Notes: generated by a model not told the origin, from the letters alone. Positions 9,301-18,052 are shown, counted from the first letter of the stretch. The stretch: DNA of 64,000 nt from Streptomyces sp. NBC_00154 (GCF_026342835.1 NZ_JAPEMI010000001.1:930001-994000); one strand, 5' to 3'. Numbers and translations: made by a program.

Positions 9301-10259
9301 ACCTTGCCGATGAGCAGGTCGGCGCCGGGGGCGACGCCCTTGTACTTGCCGTCGGAGTTGGCGCCACTGCCCGCGATGGTGGATGCGACGTGGGTGCCGT
9401 GGCCGTGACCGTCCTGGACCGTCTGGCCGTTGACGAAGCTCTGGCTCCCGACGATCTCGGACTTGATGTCGGCGTTGTTCAGGTCGGCACCGGTGTCCAG
9501 CACGGCGACCTTCACGCCCTTGCCGTCGTACCCCTTGGCCCATGCTTGCGGGGCGCCGATCTGCGGCACGCTCTTGTCCAGTGCGACCTTCGCCTTGCCG
9601 TCGTACCACAGCTTGGAGACCCCGGCAGTGCCGGGGACCGTGGCGGCCCGGGCGGTTCTGCTGCGTGCCGGGGCGGGCTTGACGGCCTGCCAGAAGCCCT
9701 TCGCACTGTGCTTGTCGACATGCACCGCCGACAGCCCAAGCCGGGGCATGACCTGCTCGCTGTGGCTGCCCGGCAGGTCCTCGGTCCTCTGCTTCAGGGC
9801 AGCGGCGGTTGGCTTCCCCCGGAAATCGACGATGGCGGGAACCTCGTCGGTCTTCGCGTCGCCGTAGCCGTCCCTGATCATCCGGCTGATGTTGAACAGC
9901 TCGCCGTCCACCGTGTTGGAGGCGAGGGCGGCCATGGCGTCCTCGGGGTAGACGTACAGGTCGCCGTTCTGTCCGCTGGAGGTCTGGAACGTCTTGGACG
10001 TTCCGCCACCGGAGAGGATGTTCACCGAGTGCTTGCCGTCCGGCCCGGTGGTCAGCGCGACCTTGTCCCCGGTGACCAGGGTCAGTGTCGAGGTGGTCGG
10101 CCCCTTCCGGTGCGTGGACGGTGCGCCCGAGGCGCTCGGGCCGGTCGACGGCGGCGCGGCTGCTGCCGACCAGGGTTGGCTTGTCAGCGACAGGACGACC
10201 GCCACTGCCACCCCGCCGACGGCAGCTGTGCGCCGACGTCTCGCGCGGGTTGTACGCAT
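6399..10259 (-). CDS. Secreted S8 (subtilisin-family) peptidase, about 1286 residues
   Basis: A very large extracellular serine protease. ATG 10259 is chosen over an upstream in-frame start because AAGGA lies 6 nt before it and the signal peptide begins there (RTTRARRRRT, hydrophobic core, cleavage near SAAAA). A pro-region precedes the catalytic domain. The triad is visible: Asp255 in VAVLDTGAD, His287 in DGHGHGTHVAS, Ser463 in NGTSMATPHVAG, with the oxyanion Asn383 in AAGNAGPG. The long C-terminal half (about 520-1286) contains beta-rich segments and a PA-like insert (VSVADVTKADGQAALAAAA). Closely related proteins in Streptomyces are secreted alone and not in biosynthetic clusters. The neighbouring TrmB-LuxR protein is the likely regulator. 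Confidence 0.92.
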   Translation of the reverse strand: MRTTRARRRRTAAVGGVAVAVVLSLTSQPWSAAAAPPSTGPSASGAPSTHRKGPTTSTLTLVTGDKVALTTGPDGKHSVNILSGGGTSKTFQTSSGQNGDLYVYPEDAMAALASNTVDGELFNISRMIRDGYGDAKTDEVPAIVDFRGKPTAAALKQRTEDLPGSHSEQVMPRLGLSAVHVDKHSAKGFWQAVKPAPARSRTARAATVPGTAGVSKLWYDGKAKVALDKSVPQIGAPQAWAKGYDGKGVKVAVLDTGADLNNADIKSEIVGSQSFVNGQTVQDGHGHGTHVASTIAGSGANSDGKYKGVAPGADLLIGKVLANSGQGLDSSILAGMEWAVEQGADVVSMSLGGTDTPGEDVLTNAVNSLSASSNTLFVIAAGNAGPGESTLGTPGSADAALTVGAVDKSDALAGFSSRGPRLGDMAIKPEITAPGVDIVAARAAGTTMGTPVDADYTSANGTSMATPHVAGSAAILKQRHPDWTGQRIKEALTAHAKSAADQSVYQQGYGRVDIPAALDPSLELSGTADFRVIPWQKGTYPTRSRTLTLHNDATTDTVVTVTAAAEDASGTAVPAGTLSLSGAGLADGRVTVPAGGTAEVVVTLDNNGLKTGQYGGSVTATSDSGESVHAALGFVTSVEQHEVTLKATDRFGNTPRALKFTLHGLDNNVWQSQTMYDTGTTTLSVPLGKYSIEGSLYTSDPAGGAVSYAGDLFAVPNIEVSDRDQTFTVDGTTATDLSVKIKGEKRPLENGQVTTFIVRDDGTAGGHANFVGIGNLLNLADLRQGAIPSAGATTGALRLETSLARREPLVQLQVTDPGHVTIPLKSSVYAKRFEGTKRTELLDLGAGTEQDFAGADVKGKTVLVSVADVTKADGQAALAAAAGAVAMIVAPADPGPSGSGVPAGQTIPVAHATYDNAATLKALLAKDKVRIALKGVLESGYTYNPHFTDDRIPADLAKTVDVKDFAKVTNTFHSDGARRLGAEYMNVWGPLQVSTGSVAQPLYQGTTRDDYFLAGTGVTYQPSVSASFNSSTWTMSGQRATYLTPGKSYTRSWFDAPMRLSQYEFGPCVFCRTDVWQKLPGNNGADSDPTHTLSGLTGTWSYYLNGQPITGFGQLAQEKADYRYVLDQKLTTDVPGVTVGRQIRTEWNFSQAAPTTMAIKDCDTAFIPTPKVCESMPVILLDYDLPLNELNQARSGLPYTFTVDAGRPKGWAGSTAIAGAKVSVSYDDGATWKSAATLRRDDNSFEAMLWHPKLADTNGFVTLRTEVWDSAGSRTVQTITRAYALK

Positions 10260-10474
10260 CAGGATTCCTTCCGCAGGCTGAACGGGCATGCGCGCCAACG
10301 GAACTGATGCTCGGTCGGGCCATGGTCGACCGACCGGACGTCCGGACGATGCCGCGCCCGCCGGAACTTAGTTGCGTGTAGACCGCAAGATCCAGATGCG
10401 AAGTGGCGGCTCTGTGTCAGATGGCGCCTTGTCGCCACACAGGGCCGTCCGCGTGACGGCTCCACAACCACGAA

Positions 10475-10506
10475 GGGGCCCGACGGCCTTCACGGCCGCG
10501 GGCCCC
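10475..10506. terminator. Hairpin terminator downstream of the PH-like protein gene
   Basis: GGGGCCCG (10475-10482) pairs with CGGGCCCC (10499-10506), and an inner CGGCC/GGCCG pair extends the stem. It lies 40 bp past the stop codon of the leftward gene. Confidence 0.7.
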
Positions 10507-10545
10507 GCCCCCCTCGCCACTGCCAACGGGCAGGACTGCCTCTGA

Positions 10546-11085
10546 CTACTCCTCGAAATAGGCGTCCAGTACGGCGTCGAGTTCTTCCGCCCACTCCTTG
10601 AGGCTGCTCCTGGCTGCCGCCTCGACTTCGGCGTTGAACCAGCGGTTGGTCGACATATGGACGGTGACAGTGAACCGGCGCCCGAACCGGGGCGACTTCA
10701 CCTCGACCGCACCGATTTCGTCCCAGCGGAAATCGGCCTCCTGTTCGTCCAAGGTGAACCGGATGCCTTCACGGTCCGCGGTGATCGAACCCCGACGGTC
10801 GCTGACCTCGAATACGGGTCCGTCCGCCGCTTTCTCGTCCTCCTCTCCCCCTTTCTCGCCGTCCGCCGCGTCCGCTGCTTCCAACGCGTCCTGCGCGCCG
10901 GAAGCGGCGGCCTCTGCGGCGGCCAGGTCTTCGGGGGCGGCGCCTTCGGGCGCCGGCTCCTCGGTCTTCCCCTGGTCTGCGTCAGGCGTCCCCACGGGGC
11001 GGGGGGCCGTGAGACCAGGGATGTACGCCGGGTCTGTCCCTGCGGCGTACGCGGGCTGAGTGTTCGGATCTATGCGCTGCTCCAC
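10546..11085 (-). CDS. Conserved protein with Pro/Ala-rich N-terminus and PH-like C-terminal domain
   Basis: 179 residues from the GTG at 11085 (VEQRIDPNTQ). The first 90 residues are Ala/Glu/Pro-rich and probably disordered. The last 85 residues (FEVSDRRGSITADREGIRF, then FRWDEIGAVEVKSPRFGRRF) have the alternating strand pattern of a bacterial PH-like domain ending in an acidic helix. No catalytic motif is visible. The open frame extends upstream to 11295 but with no homology-like sequence. Function is unknown. Confidence 0.65.
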   Translation of the reverse strand: MEQRIDPNTQPAYAAGTDPAYIPGLTAPRPVGTPDADQGKTEEPAPEGAAPEDLAAAEAAASGAQDALEAADAADGEKGGEEDEKAADGPVFEVSDRRGSITADREGIRFTLDEQEADFRWDEIGAVEVKSPRFGRRFTVTVHMSTNRWFNAEVEAAARSSLKEWAEELDAVLDAYFEE

Positions 11086-11480
11086 GGCGGGCAGTATGGC
11101 CGACGAACCTGTACGAGACCAGCAAGCGCCGGACGGAGCCGTCGGTGCCGCGCACGCCGGCACGCTCCGGGCGAGCGCGGGCCTCGTCGCACGAGAGACA
11201 GCGGATCGGCCGGCGTCCACGGTCCGCGCACCGACGAGTCGGTCAACACCGTTGATTGCGCCGGGATCTGACTGCAATTCACCCGACCCACACATTCACC
11301 GACCGATCATTCGGTGGAATGGGCGCCAGCGGCCGTCGAGCCGGGACTCCTTCGCCTGGAGCGCGGCGCCCGGGTCCGATTCGTCTGTTGCGATCAGCGA
11401 CTTCTGCCAGGGCGGTCTCCACCGCGCACCACACGTCGACCACATTCGTCCGCCCCGTGCATGCGACATCGGCGGTTGCG
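11086..11480. other. Intergenic region with overlapping, unconvincing frames
   Basis: 395 bp between two leftward genes. It contains one palindrome at 11297-11316 and two overlapping short minus-strand frames of about 62 and 73 codons that I do not recognise. It probably holds the promoter of the PH-like protein gene. Confidence 0.4.
11297..11316. promoter_or_regulatory. TetR-type operator-like palindrome
   Basis: CACCGA (11297-11302) and TCGGTG (11311-11316) form an inverted repeat with an inner CCGATCATTCGG, the look of a TetR-family operator. No TetR gene is adjacent. It lies downstream of the phosphatase gene and upstream of the PH-like protein gene. Confidence 0.3.
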
Positions 11481-13739
11481 TCATTGAGCCGGAATCGCAA
11501 GATCGAACCAGGTCGTCTTTCCGCGCCCCGCCGGCGAGCTGCCCCAATCGCCGGCCAGCGCGTCGACGATCAGCAGGCCGCGCCCGGACTCCGCTTCCTG
11601 GTTGTTCTCCTCGTCCGCGACGATCGCGGTGGGCACGGGTGGATGCGGGTCACTGTCACGGACCTCGACCCGGATCCGGTCCGGGTACTCCCGCAACCGC
11701 AGCTCCACTTCGCTGTCGGCATGGATCAGGGCGTTGGTGACGACCTCGGACGTCAGCAGTTCCAAGGTGTCCAGCATCGGCAGCATGTCCCATTGGTGCA
11801 GCAGGTCCCGCAGGAATTCCCGGACCTGTGCGACCCCCTGCAGGTGGTGACGCTGCACCGACATCCGTGCCACCCGCCGGTGCTCCCGGGACTGCGCTCC
11901 CTCGTACCGCACCAGCAGCAGTGCCGCGTCGTCGGCGAGAACCCGCCACCCGCGGCGGTCCTGGACGAGACGGTCGGCCAGCACCTCCAGGTTGTCGCCG
12001 CAGTGGTCGGCCAGCACACGGCCGAGCCTCTCCATCGCCGCATCCGATCCGAGCAGCCGTCCGTCCAGCAGACCGTCGGTGAAGAGCGCCATCACCGACC
12101 CCGCCACCACCTGCACCTCGCTCTGCTCGTACCGGGCCTGTGCATCGACGCCCAACGGCAGCCCCACGGGCAGCGATTCGGTGACACCGTTTCCGTCCGC
12201 GTCGACGATGAGCGGGCTCGGGTGGCCCGCGGTCGCCGTGGTTGCGGTCCCGCTCGCCAGGTCGAGCCACACACAACAGCACGTGGCATACAGATCCGTG
12301 CCCAGCCCGGAGAGCAACCGATTGCTCCGTTCCAGCACGATGGCCGGGTCGTGTCCCTCGGCGGCGTACGCCCTGACGCCGCTGCGGAGTTGGCCCATCA
12401 CCGCCACCGCCTCCAGGCTGTGGCCCTCCACATCGCCGATGACCAGGCCGATTCCGCCGCCGGGCAGCGAAACGATGTCGTACCAGTCGCCGCCCACGTC
12501 CGCCCGGTCGGTCGCCGGGAGGTAGCGGGCCGTGGCGACCGCCTCGGTCATGTGCGGGAGGCTGCGCGGCAGCAGGCTGCGCTGCAGGGTCTGGGTCAGC
12601 GCGTGCTCGATCTCGTAGGAGCGGGCCCGTTCCAGGGACTGACCCACCTGCTCCAGCATGATCGTCAGTACGGCGAGCTGCTCGGGGGCGAACGGAAGTG
12701 CGGGCTCCGGGAACTCAAGGACGCAGCAGCCCGTGGCCCGACCCTTGGACACCAGCGGGAGGTAGGTGCGGGCCTGGACCTCCGGATCGGGGTCGACATC
12801 GGGATAGGCCTGCCTCAGCGCCTCGGCCGACGAGAAGGACAGGATCTCGATCGCACGGAGCGTGTCCGTCTCCGGCGTGTGGCGGGACAGCAGGGTGCCG
12901 TCGACCCGCTGGACCGACTCGCGCGAGAACCCTGTCGCGCCGACCACATGGAGCCGGCCCTGCTCGGCGAGGCACAGCATCACCGCCCGACCGCCGAAGG
13001 GCCGGACCACCTGGGTGTCCGCGGCGGCGAGGACGTCCCGGATGTGCACCGCGGCCGTGAGTTCGGCGGCGAGCCTCTGCAACTGGTAGAGAAACGTGCT
13101 GCCGGTCGGCATGGGAACGGCCGGCGCCTCCGGTCCGCGGGGGCCGCCTTCCGCAGCCGATCCCCTGACCGGGGCGCCCCGGTCACGCGACACCCCGGCG
13201 ATGAACAGCGGCACGTACGGCGCCTTCATCCACGCGCCCTGCCCCGCGAGGTCCGCCAGGTCGACGGCCAGATCGTCCGCGACGGCCTGGAGGAAATCCA
13301 GCGAATCGGTGGCCACCGGGCGCGGCGGCACCCAGCGCACACTCAGCGCACCGAACCGGTTCCGGAGGGTCCGCACCGGCGCCGAGGCGACCATCATCGG
13401 GTACGGATTGTGGATGAAGAGGGCCGGAGACCGACGGGTCAGCTCCTGGAGATCGGTGTTCTCGAACAGCACCAGCTTCCCGGCCTGGTGCGCCCTCGCC
13501 GTGGAGAAGTTGCGGTCGTCCGCCGCCATGCCCGACGGAACAGTGAAGCTCAGGGTGGTGTCGACCATCATCGCTGCTGCGAGCGCCCGGTCGTCCTCGG
13601 TCAGCAGATAGGCCGTGCACGTGCTGCAGTCGAGGCCGCGGTTCAGACGCCGCAGCGCAGCGGCGATGACGCGGTCCCGGCACATCAACGGCGGCCCGGT
13701 CGGCCCCTTGGGGTCTGCCGCGGAGGATGGGGAGTCCAT
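11481..13739 (-). CDS. GAF-GAF-SpoIIE phosphatase with C-terminal HATPase domain
   Basis: A 752-residue signalling protein. Two GAF-like sensor regions span about 5-165 and 195-365. A PP2C/SpoIIE phosphatase follows at about 385-585, with ATDRADVGGDWYDIVSLPGG and IGLVIGDVEGHSLEAVAVMG supplying the metal-binding aspartates. An RsbW-like ATPase domain sits at about 610-750 (LELLTSEVVTNALIHADSEV, GRGLLIVDALAGDWG). The combined phosphatase and kinase-type ATPase indicates partner switching of anti-anti-sigma factors, as in many Streptomyces stress regulators. ATG 13739 begins MDSPSSAADPKG; upstream frame lacks homology and the ribosome site is weak, so the start is uncertain. No sigma or anti-sigma gene is adjacent. 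Confidence 0.88.
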   Translation of the reverse strand: MDSPSSAADPKGPTGPPLMCRDRVIAAALRRLNRGLDCSTCTAYLLTEDDRALAAAMMVDTTLSFTVPSGMAADDRNFSTARAHQAGKLVLFENTDLQELTRRSPALFIHNPYPMMVASAPVRTLRNRFGALSVRWVPPRPVATDSLDFLQAVADDLAVDLADLAGQGAWMKAPYVPLFIAGVSRDRGAPVRGSAAEGGPRGPEAPAVPMPTGSTFLYQLQRLAAELTAAVHIRDVLAAADTQVVRPFGGRAVMLCLAEQGRLHVVGATGFSRESVQRVDGTLLSRHTPETDTLRAIEILSFSSAEALRQAYPDVDPDPEVQARTYLPLVSKGRATGCCVLEFPEPALPFAPEQLAVLTIMLEQVGQSLERARSYEIEHALTQTLQRSLLPRSLPHMTEAVATARYLPATDRADVGGDWYDIVSLPGGGIGLVIGDVEGHSLEAVAVMGQLRSGVRAYAAEGHDPAIVLERSNRLLSGLGTDLYATCCCVWLDLASGTATTATAGHPSPLIVDADGNGVTESLPVGLPLGVDAQARYEQSEVQVVAGSVMALFTDGLLDGRLLGSDAAMERLGRVLADHCGDNLEVLADRLVQDRRGWRVLADDAALLLVRYEGAQSREHRRVARMSVQRHHLQGVAQVREFLRDLLHQWDMLPMLDTLELLTSEVVTNALIHADSEVELRLREYPDRIRVEVRDSDPHPPVPTAIVADEENNQEAESGRGLLIVDALAGDWGSSPAGRGKTTWFDLAIPAQ

Positions 13740-14022
13740 GAGATCCACCCCGGGGCATCGACGACAGGTGGGGGGTGCGGCTACCCCGCTGCTCGGCAAC
13801 ATGCGCCGCAGCCATTCCAGTATGGGCACAAAACGGCAGGTATGCGCCCGCGCGGCGCCATCCGGGTACCCGCACGGCATCCATGACCGGATGCACCTCG
13901 GACAGCGGCGCCACGCGCCCGCCGGAATACCGCTGTCCGCGCACGGTCGCGGACAGGCCGGCCCACCGCTCCGCCCGTCGACCGATGGGCGGAGCAGCGT
14001 CCCGGGGGTGTGCGGCTTCTCG

Positions 14023-14802
14023 TCAGGCCGACCGGGGTGCGGGCTTGAGGACGGCGAAGGGGGCACCGAACGGGTCGGCGAGCCAGGCGATCCGGCCGAC
14101 GTCCGGCACGTCCTCCGCGGACATCAGCACCGATCCGCCGTTCCCCTGCGCCCTGGAGACGATGTCGTCGGCGTCCGCAGCAGCGAAGTACGGCATCCAG
14201 CGCGGCTGCATTCCGTCCCGGGCCTGGGCGAGGCCGCCGAAGCTCGCGTCCTGCTGGTCGCCGTCCGCGGTGGAGAGCACGGTGTACGTCATTCCGGGGA
14301 CTTCCATCGCCTGGCTCCGCCAGCCGAACAGCGACCGGTAGAAGGTCAGTGCCGCGGAAGTGTCACCGACGTGCAACTCGACCCAGCACAGCGTGTCGGG
14401 CTCCGAGGTCTTCTCCAGGCCCTTGACACCAGCGGGCTGCCAGACCGAGAAATCGGCACCGCCCGGGTCCGTGAAACAGGACATCCGTCCCGCGTCCATG
14501 ACATCGAACGGCTCGACCCGCACGGTCCCGCCGCCCTGCTCCACGGCCTTGGCCGTCGCATCGGCGTCGGGGGTCTGGAAGTACACCGTCCAAGCCGGAC
14601 TCGCGCCCTCCTCCGTGAGCGGGCCGACAGCAGCGACGGTCCTGCCGTCCTTCTGGAAGAAGCCGTAGCCGCCGGCCTCGGGTCCTGCCGAGTCGAAACT
14701 CCAGCCGAACACCGCACCGTAGAAGTCCGCGGCGGCCGCGGTGTCGGTGCTGCCGAGGTCCAGCCAGCTGGGTGCACCGGTCACGAAATGAGTGCCGAGC
14801 AT
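14023..14802 (-). CDS. Two-domain VOC (glyoxalase/bleomycin-resistance fold) protein
   Basis: 259 residues with two VOC modules: about 10-125 (GAPSWLDLGSTDTAAAADFY through FTDPGGADFSVWQ) and about 138-255 (LCWVELHVGDTSAALTFYRS through LADPFGAPFAVLK). ATG 14802 follows a strong AAGGAGG. Proteins of this type bind metal or small ligands, and the reaction cannot be deduced. A similar two-domain protein is encoded at 60.8 kb, so the genome has at least two paralogues. Confidence 0.85.
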   Translation of the reverse strand: MLGTHFVTGAPSWLDLGSTDTAAAADFYGAVFGWSFDSAGPEAGGYGFFQKDGRTVAAVGPLTEEGASPAWTVYFQTPDADATAKAVEQGGGTVRVEPFDVMDAGRMSCFTDPGGADFSVWQPAGVKGLEKTSEPDTLCWVELHVGDTSAALTFYRSLFGWRSQAMEVPGMTYTVLSTADGDQQDASFGGLAQARDGMQPRWMPYFAAADADDIVSRAQGNGGSVLMSAEDVPDVGRIAWLADPFGAPFAVLKPAPRSA

Positions 14803-15188
14803 GGGGGTGTCCTCCTTCGACGGATCGACGCGTGACCGGTCCCGTGGGACCGCGCTCACGCTGCCGTAGCGACCGGACCGAGTCCCGCACGGGTCGCCCC
14901 GGAGATGGTCATGGCCATCTGACACCCAAAGCCCGGGGGACGAGGGAATGACGCTCCGCAATCCTCCGGATGCTGAGGTTCCTCCGAACGACCCCGATCC
15001 GTCCTGAACGGAGCGCGCGGATCACAACGACCCCAAAGTGATCTTCTTCGGAAAACCGGACACACCCTACGTACAACCCTTGTGCCCCATGCGCTGTCAT
15101 ACACGGCACCGGACAAGGAACGGGCCCTCTCCGGATACCCCCCGCGCCCCCGAGCAAGCCCGGCCCTTCGTGAACCAAGGAGCCGCTC
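14803..15188. other. Divergent intergenic region
   Basis: 386 bp between the VOC gene and the FG-GAP gene, which point away from each other. Both promoters must lie here, but no clear -35/-10 pair or operator could be singled out. Confidence 0.4.
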
Positions 15189-16739
15189 ATGCGCAAGAAC
15201 CGCTCGGCCGCCGTTGCGGCGGCATCGTTTCTCCTCGTCACGGGCGCGGCCATCGCCTCGGCCCCGTCCGCGTACGCCGGTACCCCCGGCGGCACGCACG
15301 CCAACGACCGCAACACCGACTTCAACGGCGACGGCTACGACGACGTGCTCGTGGGCTCTCCCGGTGCGGCGGTCGGCGGGCACAAGGGCGCGGGCATGGT
15401 CACCGTGCAGTACGGCGGGCCCATGGGCATGGGCACCACCAATGTCAGGGCCTTCAGCCAGAACTCCTCCGGGGTGGCCGGAGCGGCCGAGGCGGGCGAC
15501 AACTTCGGCAAGGCCGTGGCCACCGGCGACCTCGACGGCGACGGCTACGACGACGCGGTCGTCGGTATCCCCGGCGAGGACATCGGCGCCGTCTCCAACG
15601 CGGGCGGCGTGGTCGTCCTGTGGGGCACGCCCAAGGGCCTCACCGGGTCGGTGAGCAACTGGCTGCAGGCCGACGATCTCACCACGGGCGGCAAATTCGG
15701 CGCCTCGCTCGCCGCGGCCCGCTTCTCGGACACCACACCCGGCGACCTGCTGGCGGTCATGGACTCGGTCGGCCTGACCACCTACCAGTTCGAGCCGGCC
15801 ACCGAACCCAGCGCGAAGAGCGCCGGCCCGCAGTCGCGGCAGTCGCAGCAGAAGGCGCGTACGACGCTCACCTCACCGCCAAAAAAGGCGCTCGCCAGGT
15901 CCGGTGCCGACGAACCGCAGGGCATCCAGCCCAAGTCGATGACCACCGGCGACTACGACAACAACGGCTACGCCGACCTGATCGTCTCCGGCACCAGCGT
16001 GGGCGACGAACCGGGCCACGGCTGGTCGTACATCCTCCCCGGCACCGCCTCCAACGACGAGCCGCTGCCGGTCACCGCGGTACGCGGCGGCCCCGTCGTC
16101 GCCTCCGGCGACATCAACGGCGACGGCTACGACGACCTGGTCACCGGTGAGCCGCACAGCCCGGACGACGGCGGCGAGAGCATGACCGGCGGCATGGTCG
16201 GCGTCTACTACGGCAGCACGGCCGGACTCGCAGGCCAGGAGGGCCCCGGCACACCGCCGGTCTGGTGGACCCAGGACTCGCCGGGTGTGCCGGGTACGAA
16301 CGAGCGGGGCGACGGCTTCGGCACCGACCTCTCCCTCGGCGATACGAACAAGGACGGATTCGCGGACCTGGCGATCGGCGTCTCCGGCGAGGACATCGGC
16401 ACCGTCCCGGACGCGGGTGCCTTCATCGTCCTGCGCGGTTCGGCCCGGGGCCTCACGGCCACCGGCGTGCTGTCGGCGAACCAGGGGACCGCCAAGGTCC
16501 CGGGCACCGTCGAGAAGGGCGACAAGTTCGGCGGCCAGGTCTCCTTCACCGACCCCAACGACGACGGCCGGTTCGGCCTGCTCGTCTCGGCGCCGAGCGA
16601 GAACACGAACGACGGCTACGTCTGGGTCTTCTCCGCGGGAACCGGCGGCATCACCACCTCCGGTTCCTGGAGCTACGGCGCGGGCGACCTCGGCGGCCCG
16701 ACGACGGACGCGTTGTACGGGGCGGCGATCGACGACTGA
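15189..16739 (+). CDS. Secreted FG-GAP (integrin-like beta-propeller) protein
   Basis: 516 residues with a Sec signal peptide (MRKNRSAAVAAASFLLVTGA, cleavage near SAYA). Six calcium-binding blades are marked by DxDxDG motifs: DFNGDGYDDVLVGSPG, DLDGDGYDDAVVGIPG, DYDNNGYADLIV, DINGDGYDDLVTGEP, DTNKDGFADLAIGVSG and DPNDDGRFGLLVSAP. A low-complexity Gln/Lys/Ser linker sits near residues 205-235. AAGGAG stands before the ATG. Such proteins bind ligands or other proteins outside the cell; no enzymatic residues were recognised. Confidence 0.9.
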   Translation: MRKNRSAAVAAASFLLVTGAAIASAPSAYAGTPGGTHANDRNTDFNGDGYDDVLVGSPGAAVGGHKGAGMVTVQYGGPMGMGTTNVRAFSQNSSGVAGAAEAGDNFGKAVATGDLDGDGYDDAVVGIPGEDIGAVSNAGGVVVLWGTPKGLTGSVSNWLQADDLTTGGKFGASLAAARFSDTTPGDLLAVMDSVGLTTYQFEPATEPSAKSAGPQSRQSQQKARTTLTSPPKKALARSGADEPQGIQPKSMTTGDYDNNGYADLIVSGTSVGDEPGHGWSYILPGTASNDEPLPVTAVRGGPVVASGDINGDGYDDLVTGEPHSPDDGGESMTGGMVGVYYGSTAGLAGQEGPGTPPVWWTQDSPGVPGTNERGDGFGTDLSLGDTNKDGFADLAIGVSGEDIGTVPDAGAFIVLRGSARGLTATGVLSANQGTAKVPGTVEKGDKFGGQVSFTDPNDDGRFGLLVSAPSENTNDGYVWVFSAGTGGITTSGSWSYGAGDLGGPTTDALYGAAIDD

Positions 16740-16772
16740 CACGCATACCGGACACCCGTCCGTCATGCGTCG

Positions 16773-16806
16773 CCGGTGCCCTGGACAGCGGTCTCCGGGG
16801 CACCGG
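16773..16806. terminator. Hairpin terminator of the FG-GAP gene
   Basis: Nine-bp stem CCGGTGCCC (16773-16781) with GGGCACCGG (16798-16806), 34 bp past the stop. Confidence 0.65.
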
Positions 16807-16847
16807 GTCTTCCCTCACCTGGACCACCGCCGAAACGTCTCACTACA

Positions 16848-16873
16848 CATGAATATTTGAACATCCATTCATG
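16848..16873 (+). promoter_or_regulatory. Operator-like inverted repeat of the ArsR-type metal sensor
   Basis: CATGAAT (16848-16854) and ATTCATG (16867-16873) form a perfect inverted repeat. The central TGAACATCCATTCA (16858-16871) is close to the SmtB/CzrA/NmtR site consensus TGAACA-NN-NATTCA. It lies 17 bp before the sensor gene start, so autorepression is likely. Confidence 0.6.
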
Positions 16874-16889
16874 TGCTCATCTCCGTACC

Positions 16890-17321
16890 ATGGTGACCAT
16901 GGGCGACAGGGCGAATACCCCCGACAGCAGTGCCACAGCGCCGTGCACCCGTCTGACCGCGCAGAACGCACCGCAGGTCGCCGCCATGCTCCAGGCGCTG
17001 TCCACGCCCTCACGGCTGCTGATCCTGGCCCGGCTGCGCGAAGGCCCGTGCGCGGCGACGGAGCTGGCGACCGCTGTCGGCATGGAGCAGTCCGCCTGCT
17101 CGCACCAGCTTCGCCTGCTGCGCAATCTCGGCCTGGTCACCGGAACCCGCCAAGGCCGCTCCGTGGTCTACACCCTCCACGACAACCACGTCGCCGCACT
17201 TCTCGACCAGGCCCTGTACCACGTGGAACACCTCCGTCCCGGCCTCATCGACGCCCCAACCGAGCTTCCGGCCACCAACTTTGACCAGCAATCAGAAACA
17301 ACCCGCTTGGGGAGCCCTTGA
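16890..17321 (+). CDS. ArsR/SmtB-family metal sensor, NmtR-like
   Basis: A 143-residue winged-helix repressor. The recognition region is MEQSACSHQLRLLRNLGLV. The C-terminal helix carries Asp98, His100, His111 and His114 in the spacing D-x-H-x10-H-x2-H, the alpha-5 metal site of the nickel/cobalt sensor NmtR; zinc sensors of the CzrA type have a related site. The ATG at 16890 gives a near-leaderless start; ATG 16899 is an alternative. An SmtB-type operator lies just upstream. Unusually, no cation efflux pump follows: the next gene encodes a DUF6445 protein. Metal identity is inferred from the motif only. Confidence 0.85.
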   Translation: MVTMGDRANTPDSSATAPCTRLTAQNAPQVAAMLQALSTPSRLLILARLREGPCAATELATAVGMEQSACSHQLRLLRNLGLVTGTRQGRSVVYTLHDNHVAALLDQALYHVEHLRPGLIDAPTELPATNFDQQSETTRLGSP

Positions 17322-17380
17322 CGTAAGGTTGACCGCTTGCGTGGAGATCCGAGGGACCCCCGGCCGCTACGGTCCCTCCC

Positions 17381-18052
17381 ATGTCTCTGAGACCTCCTCC
17401 CCTCCCGGTCCTCCCGTACCGCAAGCCGACGCGCGGCCGGGACTACTGGGTACTGGACGACGTGTTGCCGGATGTGGGCGCCACCCGGGAACGCTGCCTG
17501 GCCAGGGAGGACTGGACGGAGGGCTACCCGCACAAACCCGAGAGCTGGCCGGGACTGCGCGCCATGCCGGGGCTCGAGCCGGGTGAACTGGCGCAGGTGG
17601 AACGGCTGGTGAGCAAGGCGACCGGCGCCCGGGAACTCCGGGCCGAACGCCCTTCGGGCGGCGGCACGTTCAACCACAACTGTGTCCAGGTCGTCGGCGA
17701 GGGCGAATGTGAGCCGCGCCCTCACACCGACTCGCGGACACTCTGCCGCTACGCCGCGGTGCTCTATCTCAACCCCGGCGTACCCAAGGACTGCGGAACC
17801 AGCTTCTACCGCCAGAGCCTGCCCGGTGGAGTCCTGGGCGGCAACCAGGTGGCCGCGCCGCACAACAACCTCGTCGACGCGCTGGGCACCCGCTTCGTGT
17901 CGCCGGATTCCTTCGTCGAGGACGTACGGGTCCCGCACCGCGCCAACCGGCTGCTGCTCTATTCCGCCAATATGATCCACAGCGCCACCGGTTACTGGGG
18001 TCACACGCTGGAGGAGAAGCGGATGACGGCCGTCTTCTTCTGGAAGGCCTGA
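17381..18052 (+). CDS. DUF6445 family protein, 2OG-Fe(II) oxygenase-like
   Basis: 223 residues. The pattern EPRPHTDSRTLCRYAAVLYL (HxD), the NMIHSATGYWG histidine and EEKRMTAVFFW (arginine) matches the double-stranded beta-helix iron site of prolyl-hydroxylase-like oxygenases, and the overall sequence fits DUF6445. Members are often found with peptide or natural-product genes, but none are here. The gene follows the metal sensor by 59 bp in the same direction, so it may belong to that regulon; an iron-dependent enzyme beside a nickel/cobalt-type sensor is noteworthy. No good ribosome-binding site precedes the ATG. Confidence 0.7.
   Translation: MSLRPPPLPVLPYRKPTRGRDYWVLDDVLPDVGATRERCLAREDWTEGYPHKPESWPGLRAMPGLEPGELAQVERLVSKATGARELRAERPSGGGTFNHNCVQVVGEGECEPRPHTDSRTLCRYAAVLYLNPGVPKDCGTSFYRQSLPGGVLGGNQVAAPHNNLVDALGTRFVSPDSFVEDVRVPHRANRLLLYSANMIHSATGYWGHTLEEKRMTAVFFWKA

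Noticed and set aside
6288..10307. Long plus-strand frames (826 and 510 codons) opposite the S8 peptidase
   Set aside because: Gly/Val/Asp-rich shadow translation; the minus strand has an intact catalytic triad and signal peptide.
11256..13886. 876-codon plus-strand open frame opposite the phosphatase gene
   Set aside because: Antisense shadow of a high-GC gene: no domain-like sequence, His/Gln/Arg-rich composition, while the minus strand encodes clear GAF, SpoIIE and HATPase domains.
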